The notes beneath the pieces are model-generated. The model was not told the origin of the DNA and did no database searches. It saw only the letters and a program-made list of their open reading frames with translations. The translations under genes were made by a program, and so were the position numbers. A stretch of DNA of 64,000 nt, from assembly GCA_048296855.1 (NCBI GenBank), contig CP182631.1; one strand, written 5' to 3'. Below are positions 1 through 9,061 of the stretch, piece by piece. Every line of letters begins with the position of its first letter. Within the stretch, counting starts at the first letter, position 1. The stretch comes from Pseudocolwellia sp048296855. GTDB lineage: Bacteria > Pseudomonadota > Gammaproteobacteria > Enterobacterales > Alteromonadaceae.

Positions 1-538
1 CCACGCCCATAGACACCATCCAGTTACACAACATACCGCGAATAAAGATAGTTAACCAACCACCAATACCGTGCTCTTGATAGCCTAAGGTTCTTGATTC
101 ACCGATTGAAGCGACTTTAGCAGCAATAGCACCACCATCAGCCGAATAACCATAGGTTAAAATAAACGACATAAAGAAAGCGGTGGTCATCGCACCGGCA
201 AAGTTCCCCACAAACACCAAGCCCCAATTGCGCATAACGCCGCCAAAGGTAACACCAGGTCGTTTATCCAATAAGGCTAAAGGCACTAACGTAAACACAC
301 CGGTTAATAAATCAAACTTCATTAGGTACAACATAATAAAGCCAACAGGGAATAAACAAGCGCCTAAAATAGGGCTGCCAGTTTTAGTGGCTACGGTAAT
401 AGCAAAAATAGCGGCTAAGCCAAGAATAGCGCCAGCCATAAAGGCACGAATAATAGTGTCTTTGGTAGACATGTAAACTTTCTGCTCACCAGAATCGACC
501 ATTTTGGTTACGAATTCACTGGGTTCAATATAAGCCAT
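1..538 (-). CDS. Formate/nitrite transporter (FNT) family channel, 3' end outside window
   Basis: Partial gene read leftward; the ATG is at 538-536 and the C-terminal part lies beyond base 1. The visible 179 residues begin MAYIEPSEFV and contain several hydrophobic segments with the FNT hallmarks GNFAG and RGMLCNW. This family forms pentameric inner-membrane channels for formate, nitrite or related small anions. The substrate cannot be told from this fragment. It is separated from the next gene by about 235 bp with no recognised site. Family assignment is firm; FocA versus NirC is open. Confidence 0.85.
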   Translation of the reverse strand, partial: MAYIEPSEFVTKMVDSGEQKVYMSTKDTIIRAFMAGAILGLAAIFAITVATKTGSPILGACLFPVGFIMLYLMKFDLLTGVFTLVPLALLDKRPGVTFGGVMRNWGLVFVGNFAGAMTTAFFMSFILTYGYSADGGAIAAKVASIGESRTLGYQEHGIGGWLTIFIRGMLCNWMVSMGV

Positions 539-773
539 GATTATTTCTCACTTAATTATTAATATGTTGGAAGGTATAGTGAGTAATAGAGCAATTCTAA
601 TACCAAATGATTAACTAACTGTTTTTATTGGAAAAGTTTATTTCATGATAAATGTAATGAAGGTGGATGCATTAAAATAGACGGAGGAATATCAATGTTG
701 CACTAAAGCGGAACATAAAATAAGTGCCTTTATCTTTTTATGACAGATAGATAAAAGCATTTATTATTTGTTG

Positions 774-1196
774 CTATCGGTTTACTGGTATTTTTGAACA
801 TAGCGTTAAGTTTTTGTTTAATGCATTTAAAATGTCGTGTCTTGTTAACGTACCGATCAATTGTTTATTTTCAATGACTAAATATAAGCTTGATGTCTCT
901 TTCAATAATTTAATGGCAATGTCTGATATACCGTGGTCAGGATTAATCGCTACAAAATTCGTATGTTGAATATCACCAACTGATACTGGATTATCGCAAT
1001 GATAGCTGCTCATTAGCATGGCTTTATGACAATCATAATCAGAGATAAACCCTGTTACTTCATTTGTCTCATTAACCACAGTTAAACCGGCTAATTTCTT
1101 ATTTATTAACAATTCAACCGCAATCACTAAAGGCGTATTACCTTTGATTGTTAGTGGATGCTCTAACATAAATTCTCTTACCGTTACTTCAGCCAT
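774..1196 (-). CDS. Two-CBS-domain protein
   Basis: A 140-residue soluble protein made almost entirely of a CBS pair (about residues 5-60 and 72-130), with the pattern VREFMLEHPLTI at the start of the first repeat and a matching LTRHDIL near the end of the second. CBS pairs bind adenine nucleotides and sense energy state or regulate a partner. No effector domain is present, so the partner is unknown. The gene diverges from oxyR, and the 128-bp gap holds a four-part OxyR box, so it may be peroxide-responsive; that is inference. Confidence 0.8.
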   Translation of the reverse strand: MAEVTVREFMLEHPLTIKGNTPLVIAVELLINKKLAGLTVVNETNEVTGFISDYDCHKAMLMSSYHCDNPVSVGDIQHTNFVAINPDHGISDIAIKLLKETSSLYLVIENKQLIGTLTRHDILNALNKNLTLCSKIPVNR

Positions 1197-1255
1197 AATA
1201 TGTACCTCGTTTGTTTTAGTACGGTTATCATATGGCTTACTGTGGTATAGTTAAA

Positions 1256-1292
1256 ATAGATTGATTTTATTTATGTGATAGGATTTAACTAT
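1256..1292. promoter_or_regulatory. Four-part OxyR binding site, oxyR / CBS gene intergenic region
   Basis: The bases read ATAG-N7-TTAT-N7-ATAG-N7-CTAT, matching the known OxyR tetramer contact pattern ATAG-N7-CTAT-N7-ATAG-N7-CTAT with one mismatch. It ends 32 bp before the oxyR ATG and starts 59 bp from the divergent CBS gene, the expected place for autoregulation. A similar site lies before ahpC. Confidence 0.75.
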
Positions 1293-1324
1293 CAATAAAG
1301 GCCGTTTTTAAAGTTGGAGCTACT

Positions 1325-2221
1325 ATGATTAAAATTCGTGATTTAGAATACTTAGATGCTATTGATACACATAGACATTTTGGCCGTGCGGCAGAAGCAT
1401 GCTTTGTTAGCCAACCGACGTTAAGTGGTCAAATTATGAAGTTAGAGGAGCAGCTTGGACTTGTTTTAGTTGAACGCCAAACCCGAAAAGTAATGTTAAC
1501 ACCCGCAGGTGAGCGTTTAGTGGCTGAAGCACGTAATGTATTAAGAGCCGCACAAAGTTTTGAAGCTTCAGCGAAAGCTTTGTTAGATCCCTTTTCAGGC
1601 GATTTACATATTGGGTTAATACCTACATTAGCGCCGTATTTATTGCCTCATATCATGAAAGATTTAAATGAAAAACTGCCGAAAATAAATTTTTATTTAC
1701 ATGAAGATAAAACCAAAAATCTTTTAAAATCGCTAGACGACGGCAAGCTAGATTTACTTATTTTACCTTGGTTAGACGAGATGGATAAGTTTGATAGATA
1801 CGACTTATTTGAAGAACCTTTAGTTTTGGCTACTTCAAATGAACATCCATTGTCGGCTAAAAAAACGGTGAGTTTAGATCAATTAACTAATTACGAAATA
1901 CTCACACTAGAAGATGGCCACTGCTTACGCGACCAAGCTTTAGGTTTTTGTTTTACTGCTGGCGCTAAAGAAGACCATAGATTTCAAGCCACTAGTTTAG
2001 AAACCTTAAGACATATGGTTTCAAGTAATATGGGGATCACCTTGCTACCAGAGCTGGCAACAATAAATACAGACTCAAACAGCACAATTAACTACGTACC
2101 TTTTACTCATCCTAAACCTCATCGACAAATATCGCTTATGCTTAGGTCTGGTTATTCAAGAATGGAATGTATTCGAGCGGTAGTGAGTAGCGTTAAAGCA
2201 TCAATGAAAGGGGTGATATAA
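1325..2221 (+). CDS. oxyR: OxyR, hydrogen-peroxide-sensing LysR-type regulator
   Basis: This 298-residue protein has an N-terminal winged helix (about residues 3-62, FGRAAEACFVSQPTLSGQI) and a LysR effector domain. The redox pair lies in HCLRDQALGFC (C200 and C209), the E. coli C199/C208 arrangement that forms a disulfide with peroxide and switches on ahpCF and other defence genes. The start is supported by GGAG eight bases upstream. A probable autoregulatory OxyR box precedes it, and ahpCF lies about 6 kb downstream with its own box. Identification is firm. Confidence 0.96.
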   Translation: MIKIRDLEYLDAIDTHRHFGRAAEACFVSQPTLSGQIMKLEEQLGLVLVERQTRKVMLTPAGERLVAEARNVLRAAQSFEASAKALLDPFSGDLHIGLIPTLAPYLLPHIMKDLNEKLPKINFYLHEDKTKNLLKSLDDGKLDLLILPWLDEMDKFDRYDLFEEPLVLATSNEHPLSAKKTVSLDQLTNYEILTLEDGHCLRDQALGFCFTAGAKEDHRFQATSLETLRHMVSSNMGITLLPELATINTDSNSTINYVPFTHPKPHRQISLMLRSGYSRMECIRAVVSSVKASMKGVI

Positions 2222-2232
2222 TAAGAGTAAAT

Positions 2233-2262
2233 AGGGTCTGCTTATTTCATTAAACAGACCCT
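2233..2262. terminator. Bidirectional stem-loop between oxyR and dmeF
   Basis: AGGGTCTG and CAGACCCT form a perfect 8-bp stem with a 14-base loop between two convergent genes. A weak T-rich tract follows on the + side. The position suggests shared termination. Confidence 0.6.
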
Positions 2263-2286
2263 AAGATATTTTGCTATTGGCTAAAG

Positions 2287-3255
2287 CTAGCTATTATCGA
2301 TTTCTACCGTTACATGAGAAACATGTGGTAAAAATTTTAAGATGAGTTTCTTAAAATCTTGAGTATCTATAATTTCGGTAGAGCTCACTGTAAGAATGGC
2401 AGCTTGGTGCGATGTCGCTATTTTCCAAACGTGAAGATCTTTAACAATCGCATTTTTTTCACTTACGGCTTCGGCTATTTTTTCTAAGGTAGACACCTTA
2501 ACTGATTTGTCTAACAGCACAGAGCTTGATTCTTTGATCAAACCGAAAGACCAATGAAAAATAACCAAGGCACCCACTATGCCCATTAAAGGGTCCATCC
2601 AAGTTAAGCCAATGTATTTACCAATTAATAGGGCAACAATGGCAAGTATTGAAGTTAATGTATCTGCTAAAACATGGAAGTAAGCCGCTTTGATATTGTG
2701 ATCTTGGTGGCCATGTTTGTGGCCATGTTGATGAGCGTGATGGTCATGTCCGTGTTCATGGTGCTCATGGTCGTCATGATCGTGCCCGTGGTGGTGATGA
2801 TGGTGATCATCTTTAAGAATAAATACTGATAGCACATTAACTGAAAGGCCAATAATAGCTACAATAATTGCTTCGTTAAAATGAATATTGTGTGGTTCGA
2901 TAAGTCGTTGAACAGACTCAATAACCATCATAAGTGCAACAATGGCTAAAGCCACAGCACTGGCAAAACCACCTAAATAATTAACTTTACCTGTGCCGAA
3001 ACTAAACGACTTATTTTGCGCATGCTTTTTCGCGTAGGTATAAGTAAAAATAGTAATAAGAAAAGCTGCTGAGTGAGTACCCATGTGCCAACCATCGGCA
3101 AGCAAGGCCATAGAACCTGTCCATGTGCCGGCGCCAATTTCGAGGAACATAACCACAGTAGTTAACCAAAAAACGATTTTAACTTTGTGCATGTTTTGTG
3201 AATTATTTACGCCAAGATCATGAGAATGACAGAATTGTGTATTAGACTCGCTCAC
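2287..3255 (-). CDS. dmeF: Cation diffusion facilitator, DmeF-like divalent metal exporter
   Basis: A CDF-family exporter that moves metal (Co, Ni, Zn or Cd type) out of the cytoplasm in exchange for protons. The N-terminus carries the DmeF-like motif CHSHDLG, followed by about six membrane segments; LLADGWHMGTHSAAF supplies the D/H metal-site residues. The loop before TM5 is very His-rich (a run of His/Asp/Gly over about 40 residues), and a C-terminal cytoplasmic CDF domain ends in HVSHVTVEID. I chose GTG at 3255 because AAAGGAAG lies just upstream; a longer TTG frame opens at 3279. It diverges from an RcnR-like repressor gene with a consensus operator between them. Confidence 0.88.
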   Translation of the reverse strand: MSESNTQFCHSHDLGVNNSQNMHKVKIVFWLTTVVMFLEIGAGTWTGSMALLADGWHMGTHSAAFLITIFTYTYAKKHAQNKSFSFGTGKVNYLGGFASAVALAIVALMMVIESVQRLIEPHNIHFNEAIIVAIIGLSVNVLSVFILKDDHHHHHHGHDHDDHEHHEHGHDHHAHQHGHKHGHQDHNIKAAYFHVLADTLTSILAIVALLIGKYIGLTWMDPLMGIVGALVIFHWSFGLIKESSSVLLDKSVKVSTLEKIAEAVSEKNAIVKDLHVWKIATSHQAAILTVSSTEIIDTQDFKKLILKFLPHVSHVTVEIDNS

Positions 3256-3319
3256 TCTATTTCTTCCTTTATTTACCAATTAAAATAGCTAAGTTGATTA
3301 ATGTTTAATGAAAGAAGTA

Positions 3320-3334
3320 TACTACCCCCCAGTA
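3320..3334. promoter_or_regulatory. RcnR/DmeR-type operator
   Basis: TACT-A-CCCCCC-AGTA fits exactly the RcnR-class operator TACT-N-C6-AGTA (the reverse of TACT-G6-N-AGTA). It sits between dmeF and the repressor gene, 22 bp before the repressor ATG, and so can control both. It also shows that the repressor does not start further upstream. Confidence 0.85.
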
Positions 3335-3355
3335 TATAATCATAGAAAATATATT

Positions 3356-3637
3356 ATGGCACATACTCATAATCCAGCAGAAAACAAGAAACTACTCACG
3401 CGTATTCGAAAAATTAAAGGACAGTCGATTGCTCTTGAGAATTCGTTAGAAAACACGCCTGATTGTGTGGCTTTTTTACAACAAATAGCGGCATTAAAAG
3501 GTGCGGTTAATGGCTTGATGAAAGAAGTATTAGAAAGTCATTTACGAGAACATTTAGGGGCTGAAGATATAACTCCAGAGCAACGGGGAGAAGAGGTAGA
3601 ACAAGTGATCTCAATTTTAAAAAGTTATATGAAATAA
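3356..3637 (+). CDS. Metal-sensing repressor, RcnR/FrmR (DmeR-like) family
   Basis: A 93-residue all-helical repressor beginning MAHTHNPAENKKLLTRIRKI. The His at the third and fifth positions (HTH), the lone Cys in DCVAFLQQ and a later His (ESHLREHL) fit metal-binding RcnR-like members rather than copper CsoR, which needs two Cys. I place the start at 3356 because an upstream in-frame ATG at 3308 would put the operator inside the gene. It presumably represses dmeF and itself until Ni, Co or a similar ion binds. The exact metal is unknown. Confidence 0.87.
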   Translation: MAHTHNPAENKKLLTRIRKIKGQSIALENSLENTPDCVAFLQQIAALKGAVNGLMKEVLESHLREHLGAEDITPEQRGEEVEQVISILKSYMK

Positions 3638-3772
3638 TAGAAAATTTATTTAGTTCATTATTACTTACATTTGTTATTCATATTTTTTAAAACTTCTTGA
3701 ACAATCATTCAAGAAATAATGTTAGTATTCTCACACATTTATTTTGTTTAATAATATTTACCCTGAGGTTTT

Positions 3773-4546
3773 ATGAGATTACGTTTTTTATCGGTGCTAG
3801 CAACCGCTTTTTTTATGTTAAGTAGTAATGTGTTAGCCAATGATAACAACAAATTAGAGGCACAATTAGTTAAACCTAAAGTGATTATTTTTGATGTTAA
3901 TGAAACACTATTAGATCTTGAAAATATGAAAGCATCAGTTGGCAAAGCGCTAAATGGTCGTGAAGATTTATTACCCTTATGGTTTTCAACTATGTTACAT
4001 CACTCTTTAGTGGTTTCTGCTACTGGAGATTATCAAACGTTTGGTAATATCGGGGTTGCTTCATTACAAATGGTTGCTGAAATTAATGATATTACTATTA
4101 CTAAAGAAGAAGCAAAAAATGCTATTTTAACACCACTACGTTCGTTACCTGCGCATCCTGATGTTGAACAAGGCTTAGCAAAATTAAAAGCGCAAGGTTA
4201 TAAGTTAGTTACGCTAACGAACTCGTCGTTAAAAGGGGTTAAGCTACAGCTTAAAAATGCTAATTTAAGTCAGTATTTTTCTGAAAATTTAAGTATTGAA
4301 TCTGTTGGTGTATTCAAACCACATTTAACTACTTACCAATGGGCAATTAAAAATTTAGGAATTAATGCTAATGAAGCATTAATGGTTGCTGCACATGGTT
4401 GGGACATTGCGGGTGCTGAAAAGGCGGGCTTGCAAACGGCTTTTGTACGTCGCCAAGGTAAGGTGTTATTTCCTCTGGCTGAAAAACCTGACTATAGCGT
4501 GCTTGATATAAACGAGCTGGCAAGTATTGTTAGTAAGTTTAAATAA
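3773..4546 (+). CDS. Exported haloacid-dehalogenase type II-like hydrolase
   Basis: 257 residues with a signal peptide (residues 1-22, ending NVLA) before a HAD fold. Motif I is FDVNETLLD with nucleophile D41; TLTNSS is motif II, K at GVFKP is motif III, and AAHGWDIAGA is the late motif typical of L-2-haloacid dehalogenases. Members hydrolyse 2-haloacids through an Asp ester. The signal peptide is unusual for this mostly cytoplasmic enzyme and implies periplasmic action. Substrate unproven. It stands alone, with its own terminator. Confidence 0.85.
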   Translation: MRLRFLSVLATAFFMLSSNVLANDNNKLEAQLVKPKVIIFDVNETLLDLENMKASVGKALNGREDLLPLWFSTMLHHSLVVSATGDYQTFGNIGVASLQMVAEINDITITKEEAKNAILTPLRSLPAHPDVEQGLAKLKAQGYKLVTLTNSSLKGVKLQLKNANLSQYFSENLSIESVGVFKPHLTTYQWAIKNLGINANEALMVAAHGWDIAGAEKAGLQTAFVRRQGKVLFPLAEKPDYSVLDINELASIVSKFK

Positions 4547-4575
4547 TAGTAATACTAAGGAAGCTTTTTAATTAA

Positions 4576-4618
4576 AAACTTAAGCTGTTTTATTCGATGA
4601 ACTAAACCGCTTAAGTTT
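4576..4618 (+). terminator. Stem-loop after HAD gene
   Basis: AAACTTAAGC and GCTTAAGTTT form a perfect 10-bp stem with a 23-base loop about 30 bp past the HAD stop. The rest of the 317-bp gap to the next gene shows no feature I can support. Confidence 0.55.
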
Positions 4619-4863
4619 CCTTCTCCCCAACTATTTTATCTGCTGAATTCGAATAGTAAAAAATGCCAAGCATTAAGTGCTGTTGTTTACTTTTTATAGC
4701 GTAAATAAAATCGATTCTGGTATATATGATTAATGTTGGTATGCCTTTATATTTAAACCCGCGCTAAGCAATGGTTTTGCAATTAATTTGCATTTGAAAT
4801 ATTTGTTACTATATACTCGTTGCTTCACAAAAAGGACCTCTTTTTTAAGGATAATATTCTCAG

Positions 4864-6651
4864 ATGCTCGTATTAAATCAGCGTCATTCTCGATTGTTTT
4901 TAGTTCTTTGTTTTATTCCCGTCGTTATATTTGCTGTTGTACATTTCATAAAAGGGAATTTTCTATTAGCGTTTTCATTAGTGAGTACTTCAATTGTTTT
5001 TGCTATTAACTTTAAAAATATTAAAGATAATAAAATAAGTAATAAAAATCTCACTAGCATTATTATTTCGATGTGGTGCTGCTTAGCATTAGCTAGTTAT
5101 TATGTTGGTATCCATGGTATTTTTTATACGTTTCCGTCAATTGTAGGGCTTTTCTTTTTAGTTTCTATTCGGTTGGCGTTATTAATTTCAATACCTTCTA
5201 TATTTGTCTTTTTGGCGCTGACTATTTTGCATGGGGAGGAGCTTGATACCTTAAAACTTGCTTCGTCTTTTATGTTAACTATTATTTTTACAGCATATTC
5301 TGCTTATTTTTCAAGGCATCAAAAAGATGCACGAGACCAAGAATCCAAAAAAGATCCGCTAACAGGTGTAGCCAATCGTCATGGGTATAATGAGTGGCTA
5401 GATGAATGTCATGTAAATACCAGCATTATGTCTATTACATCTATTACTTTAGATATTGATAATTTTCGTATAGTTAATGATACTTTTGGGTTTGATACAG
5501 GAGATAAGTTGATTCAGCAACTTGCAGGGAAATTGCTGAATATCATAGAAAAAGAAGCAACAATTCAACGCGCGAAATCACAATGTATAGCAAGGCTTTC
5601 TGGTGATGAATTTATCATTGGTTTAACCAACTTACCTGAAGAACTAGACATCATTCCACTTGTTGACGAGCTAAAATTAGCCGTTAGTCAGTTGTCAATT
5701 ATGTCAGAGAACCCAACTAAAATTTTTGCTTCTGTTGCTGTTGTACGAACAAACCGTTTAAATGGAAAGTTTACGAATATCATAGATAACTTAGATATGA
5801 CCATGAGACATGCTAAGCAGCTTGGTAAAAATAACGTACAAATATTTGAGGAGTCTTTAGGTCAACAGTTTGTAGAGCAAAAATATATAGTTAAGGAATT
5901 AGCTCAAGCACTTAAAAACAACCAGTTTCATATGGTTTTCATGCCAATATTTAGTAGTACTAAAAAAATTTCTGGGGCTGAATTGCTTCTTAGGTGTGAT
6001 AGAGCAGAGCTTTCTGAATATGGTCCCGATATATTTATTCCTGTAGCTGAGTCTTATGGTTTAATAGAAGAAATAGATTTTTGGGTACTTAATGAATCAT
6101 TTAATATTATTACTAAAATCGATGTATTAAAGTCATCAAACATTGATTTTTTCTCGATCAATATTTCATCCAATCAACTGCGCAATAAAGAGTTTGTACC
6201 TCGAATAAAAAAATTGGTTGACCTATATAGCATTGACCCATACAAAATAGAGTTGGAAATTACTGAAACGAGCCTAGTAGAGACTGATTTACAGGTAATA
6301 GAAATATTAGTATCGTTAAGAAGAATAGGCTTTAGGCTCTCTTTAGATGACTTTGGTACGGGTTTTACTTCGTTTAATCAACTTAAAAAATATCCCTTAA
6401 ATTGTTTAAAAATAGATAGAAGCTTTGTGAGTGGAGATATGGAAAATTTATCTCCGCTTAGAGGAATGTCTGATGTTATTTTATCTATTGCTAAGCTTCA
6501 TAATTTTGATGTAGTAGCCGAAGGTGTTGAGACGGAACAACAATACATTGAGTTGAAAAATAATGGCTGTTTGTACTTTCAAGGATATTGGTTTTCTAAA
6601 CCGCTAACCGAACAAGATTTTGTGCATTTTCTCGTACATGCTGATACTTAA
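4864..6651 (+). CDS. Membrane GGDEF-EAL cyclic-di-GMP protein
   Basis: A 595-residue protein with about five to six N-terminal membrane spans (residues 1-155), a GGDEF domain (about 165-325) and an EAL domain (about 345-590). The cyclase signature reads SGDEF, compatible with activity. The EAL motif reads AELLLR (ELL in place of EAL), while DDFGTGFTSF, KIDRSFV and the late EGVET are intact, so phosphodiesterase activity is plausible. It makes or degrades c-di-GMP to tune motility or attachment. The ATG at 4864 has only a weak, distant Shine-Dalgarno. A short palindromic repeat follows the stop. Confidence 0.9.
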   Translation: MLVLNQRHSRLFLVLCFIPVVIFAVVHFIKGNFLLAFSLVSTSIVFAINFKNIKDNKISNKNLTSIIISMWCCLALASYYVGIHGIFYTFPSIVGLFFLVSIRLALLISIPSIFVFLALTILHGEELDTLKLASSFMLTIIFTAYSAYFSRHQKDARDQESKKDPLTGVANRHGYNEWLDECHVNTSIMSITSITLDIDNFRIVNDTFGFDTGDKLIQQLAGKLLNIIEKEATIQRAKSQCIARLSGDEFIIGLTNLPEELDIIPLVDELKLAVSQLSIMSENPTKIFASVAVVRTNRLNGKFTNIIDNLDMTMRHAKQLGKNNVQIFEESLGQQFVEQKYIVKELAQALKNNQFHMVFMPIFSSTKKISGAELLLRCDRAELSEYGPDIFIPVAESYGLIEEIDFWVLNESFNIITKIDVLKSSNIDFFSINISSNQLRNKEFVPRIKKLVDLYSIDPYKIELEITETSLVETDLQVIEILVSLRRIGFRLSLDDFGTGFTSFNQLKKYPLNCLKIDRSFVSGDMENLSPLRGMSDVILSIAKLHNFDVVAEGVETEQQYIELKNNGCLYFQGYWFSKPLTEQDFVHFLVHADT

Positions 6652-6655
6652 TAAT

Positions 6656-6715
6656 TATACCCGTTATCATTCAAGGTGCTCTGAAATAGCCTCTTGATTG
6701 GTAACGGGTTATATA
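6656..6715. repeat. Short TATACCCGTTA-type palindromic repeat (copy 1)
   Basis: A 60-bp imperfect palindrome beginning TATACCCGTTATCATTCAAG, with arms of about 23 bp. It lies between two convergent genes (GGDEF-EAL and ahpF), where the hairpin could end transcription from both sides. It shares its arms with elements at 28639, 46784 and 57952. Confidence 0.8.
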
Positions 6716-6777
6716 CCTTACTTCCATTAAAATAACGTTATAGCTATTGATTCCTTAGCTTAACTGAGCGAACTTAA

Positions 6778-8382
6778 TTAAGCTGCTTGAGTTTCTTTTT
6801 CAATCACTATTTTTTCAGCTGCATTTGGCGTTCTAATTAAGTAATCAAAAGCGCCTAGTGCTGCTGTTGCACCACTTCCCATTGCAATAATGATTTGCTT
6901 GTAAGGTGTGTGAGTTACATCACCTGCCGCATAAACACCTGCAACGCTTGTTTCTCCATGGCTGTTAGTAATAATTTCGCCACGAGGTGTTAAATCTACC
7001 GTATCTTCTAAAAACTGCGAGTTAGGCACTAAACCAATTTGTACAAATATACCCGCTAGCTCAAGGCTTTTGGTTTCATTGGTTTGGCGGTCTAAATAGT
7101 TAAGGCCTGTTACATGATTGCCGTTACCTAATACTTCGGTGGTTTGTGCATTCATAATAATTTCCACGTTGCCTAATGATCGGGCTTTGTTTTGTAAAAC
7201 CGCATCAGCTCGTAAACTTGAATCAAACTCTAAAACCGTTACATGGCTTACAATACCCGCTAAATCGATTGCGGCTTCTATGCCTGAATTACCACCACCA
7301 ATGACCGCAACTGATTTACCTTTAAATAATGGGCCATCACAGTGTGGGCAATAGGCTACGCCTTTACCTTTGTACTCTTGCTCGCCCGGTACGTTCATTT
7401 CTCTCCATCTTGCACCTGTGGCAATAATGGCCGAACGAGTTTGAAGAATGGCGTTGTTTTCAAGCTGAATTTGGAGCAGTCCTCCCACTACATCACTTTT
7501 AATGATCTTTTTAACGCGTTGACCATTCATAATGTCTACGTCGTATTCTTTAACGTGTTCTTCTAAGCTGGCAACCAGTTTTGGACCTTCGGTTGCTTTA
7601 ACCGAGATAAAGTTTTCAATGGCCATGGTGTCTTGTAGTTGTCCGCCAAAACGGTCGGCTACTACACCTGTTTTTATCCCCTTACGAGCGCTGTAAATAG
7701 CTGAAGATGCACCCGCTGGACCGCCACCTATCACTAATACATCTAATGCTTCTTTTTTATTAATAGCGTCTGCTTGGCGCGAACCTGCATTTACATCAAC
7801 TTTGTTGAGTATTTCTATCACCGACATTCTGCCTTGAGCAAACGGCTGTCCGTTTAGATAAACCGCAGGTACAGATAAAATATCTTTACTGTAAACTTCT
7901 TGTGAGAATACAGAACCATCTATCATTACATTGGTAATTTGTGGATTAATTGCTGACATCATATTGAGTGCTTGCACAACATCAGGACAATTTTGACAGC
8001 TTAACGATACGTAGGTTTCAAAGGCATATTCGCCTTCTAAATTACGCACCTGTTCTATAATTTCTTCACTTAATTTTATTGGGTGTCCGCCACTGTGTAA
8101 TAAGGCTAATACCAGTGAGGTAAATTCATGTCCCATTGGGATCCCAGCAAAACGTATTTCAGTGTTGTTGGTTACGGACCTTACTAGCATTGACGGAGCA
8201 CGTTCGTTGCTACCATCGAGTTCTACTAGTTGGATAAGAGGTGACATGGTTGCTATTTCTTGCACTAATTCGTTTAATTCTTTTGATTTTGCGCCGTCAT
8301 CTAGAAACACTGCTAATTCAACTGTCGACGTTAAATTTTGTAGGTAGTTCTGTAATTGGGCTTTTAATTTTGTATCTAACAT
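6778..8382 (-). CDS. ahpF: AhpF, alkyl hydroperoxide reductase flavoprotein subunit
   Basis: The 534-residue NADH-dependent disulfide reductase recharges AhpC. The N-terminal double thioredoxin fold has the redox pair SCQNCPDV (C129, C132); FAD binding is at VIGGGPAGAS, the thioredoxin-reductase-type disulfide at CPHCDGP, and NADH binding at VIGGGNSGIEA. The length fits the family. Start ATG at 8382 with AAGGA eight bases upstream. It lies downstream of ahpC, separated by about 110 bp that hold a strong hairpin, so its expression is likely lower than ahpC. Confidence 0.96.
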   Translation of the reverse strand: MLDTKLKAQLQNYLQNLTSTVELAVFLDDGAKSKELNELVQEIATMSPLIQLVELDGSNERAPSMLVRSVTNNTEIRFAGIPMGHEFTSLVLALLHSGGHPIKLSEEIIEQVRNLEGEYAFETYVSLSCQNCPDVVQALNMMSAINPQITNVMIDGSVFSQEVYSKDILSVPAVYLNGQPFAQGRMSVIEILNKVDVNAGSRQADAINKKEALDVLVIGGGPAGASSAIYSARKGIKTGVVADRFGGQLQDTMAIENFISVKATEGPKLVASLEEHVKEYDVDIMNGQRVKKIIKSDVVGGLLQIQLENNAILQTRSAIIATGARWREMNVPGEQEYKGKGVAYCPHCDGPLFKGKSVAVIGGGNSGIEAAIDLAGIVSHVTVLEFDSSLRADAVLQNKARSLGNVEIIMNAQTTEVLGNGNHVTGLNYLDRQTNETKSLELAGIFVQIGLVPNSQFLEDTVDLTPRGEIITNSHGETSVAGVYAAGDVTHTPYKQIIIAMGSGATAALGAFDYLIRTPNAAEKIVIEKETQAA

Positions 8383-8425
8383 GTTGAAAATCCTTAGCGA
8401 ATGTTGCTATGTAAAGTAAAGATTC

Positions 8426-8468
8426 AAACCTTGTTTTACACACAGTAAACAAGGTTAAAACAAGGTTT
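8426..8468 (-). terminator. Hairpin between ahpC and ahpF (attenuator or processing site)
   Basis: AAACCTTGTTTTA and TAAAACAAGGTTT form a perfect 13-bp stem. It lies after the ahpC stop and before the ahpF start on the same strand, a position suited to partial termination or mRNA stabilisation that favours AhpC. Confidence 0.6.
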
Positions 8469-8491
8469 GTAATTATTGGAAAAAAGACTAA

Positions 8492-9061
8492 TTAAATTTT
8501 TCCAACTAAATCTAAAGAAGGTGCTAATGTTTCTAAACCTGGCTCCCAAGCTGCAGGACAAACTTCACCGTCGTGCGCTGCAACATATTGCGCTGCTTGA
8601 ATTTTACGAACTAATTCTTTAGCAGAGCGGCCTATACCTAAGTCATGTACTTCAGCAATTTTAATTTCGCCTTCGGGGTTGATTACAAATGTACCGCGAA
8701 GTGCTAAACCGTCTTCTTCAATCATTACACCGAAGTTACGTGTAATTCTTCCTGTTGGGTCACCAATCATTGGGTATTGAATTTTGCCAATAGTGTCTGA
8801 GCTGTCGTGCCATGCTTTATGTGTAAAGTGTGTATCAGTTGATACTGAGTAAACTTCAACGCCCATTTCTTGAAGTTGTGCGTAATGGTCAGCCATGTCG
8901 CCTAATTCTGTAGGGCATACAAAGGTAAAGTCAGCAGGGTAGAAAAATACTACTGACCATTTTCCTGCTAAGTCAGCGTCACTTACTTCAATGAAATCAC
9001 CGTTGCTATAAGCCGTTGCTTTAAATGGAAGTAATTTTGAGTTGATAATTGATTGAGTCAT
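8492..9061 (-). CDS. ahpC: AhpC, 2-Cys peroxiredoxin
   Basis: A 189-residue typical 2-Cys peroxiredoxin that reduces H2O2, organic hydroperoxides and peroxynitrite, with AhpF as reductant. The peroxidatic Cys is C49 in FTFVCPTE, and the resolving Cys is C168 in GEVCPAAWEPG. I place the start at 9061 (MTQSIINSK), since GGAGAG lies six bases upstream; an in-frame codon 12 bp further up lacks this support. A four-part OxyR box begins about 94 bp upstream. Confidence 0.96.
   Translation of the reverse strand: MTQSIINSKLLPFKATAYSNGDFIEVSDADLAGKWSVVFFYPADFTFVCPTELGDMADHYAQLQEMGVEVYSVSTDTHFTHKAWHDSSDTIGKIQYPMIGDPTGRITRNFGVMIEEDGLALRGTFVINPEGEIKIAEVHDLGIGRSAKELVRKIQAAQYVAAHDGEVCPAAWEPGLETLAPSLDLVGKI

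Noticed and set aside
2667..2852. Thr/Met-rich frame on the minus strand
   Set aside because: It is the out-of-frame reading of the His-rich loop of dmeF.
3308..3355. Upstream start for the metal repressor
   Set aside because: It would place the RcnR-type operator inside the coding region, and the family N-terminus starts at 3356.
4788..5009. Possible small gene before the GGDEF-EAL gene
   Set aside because: Overlaps the start of a well-supported gene, with no ribosome site or recognisable motif.
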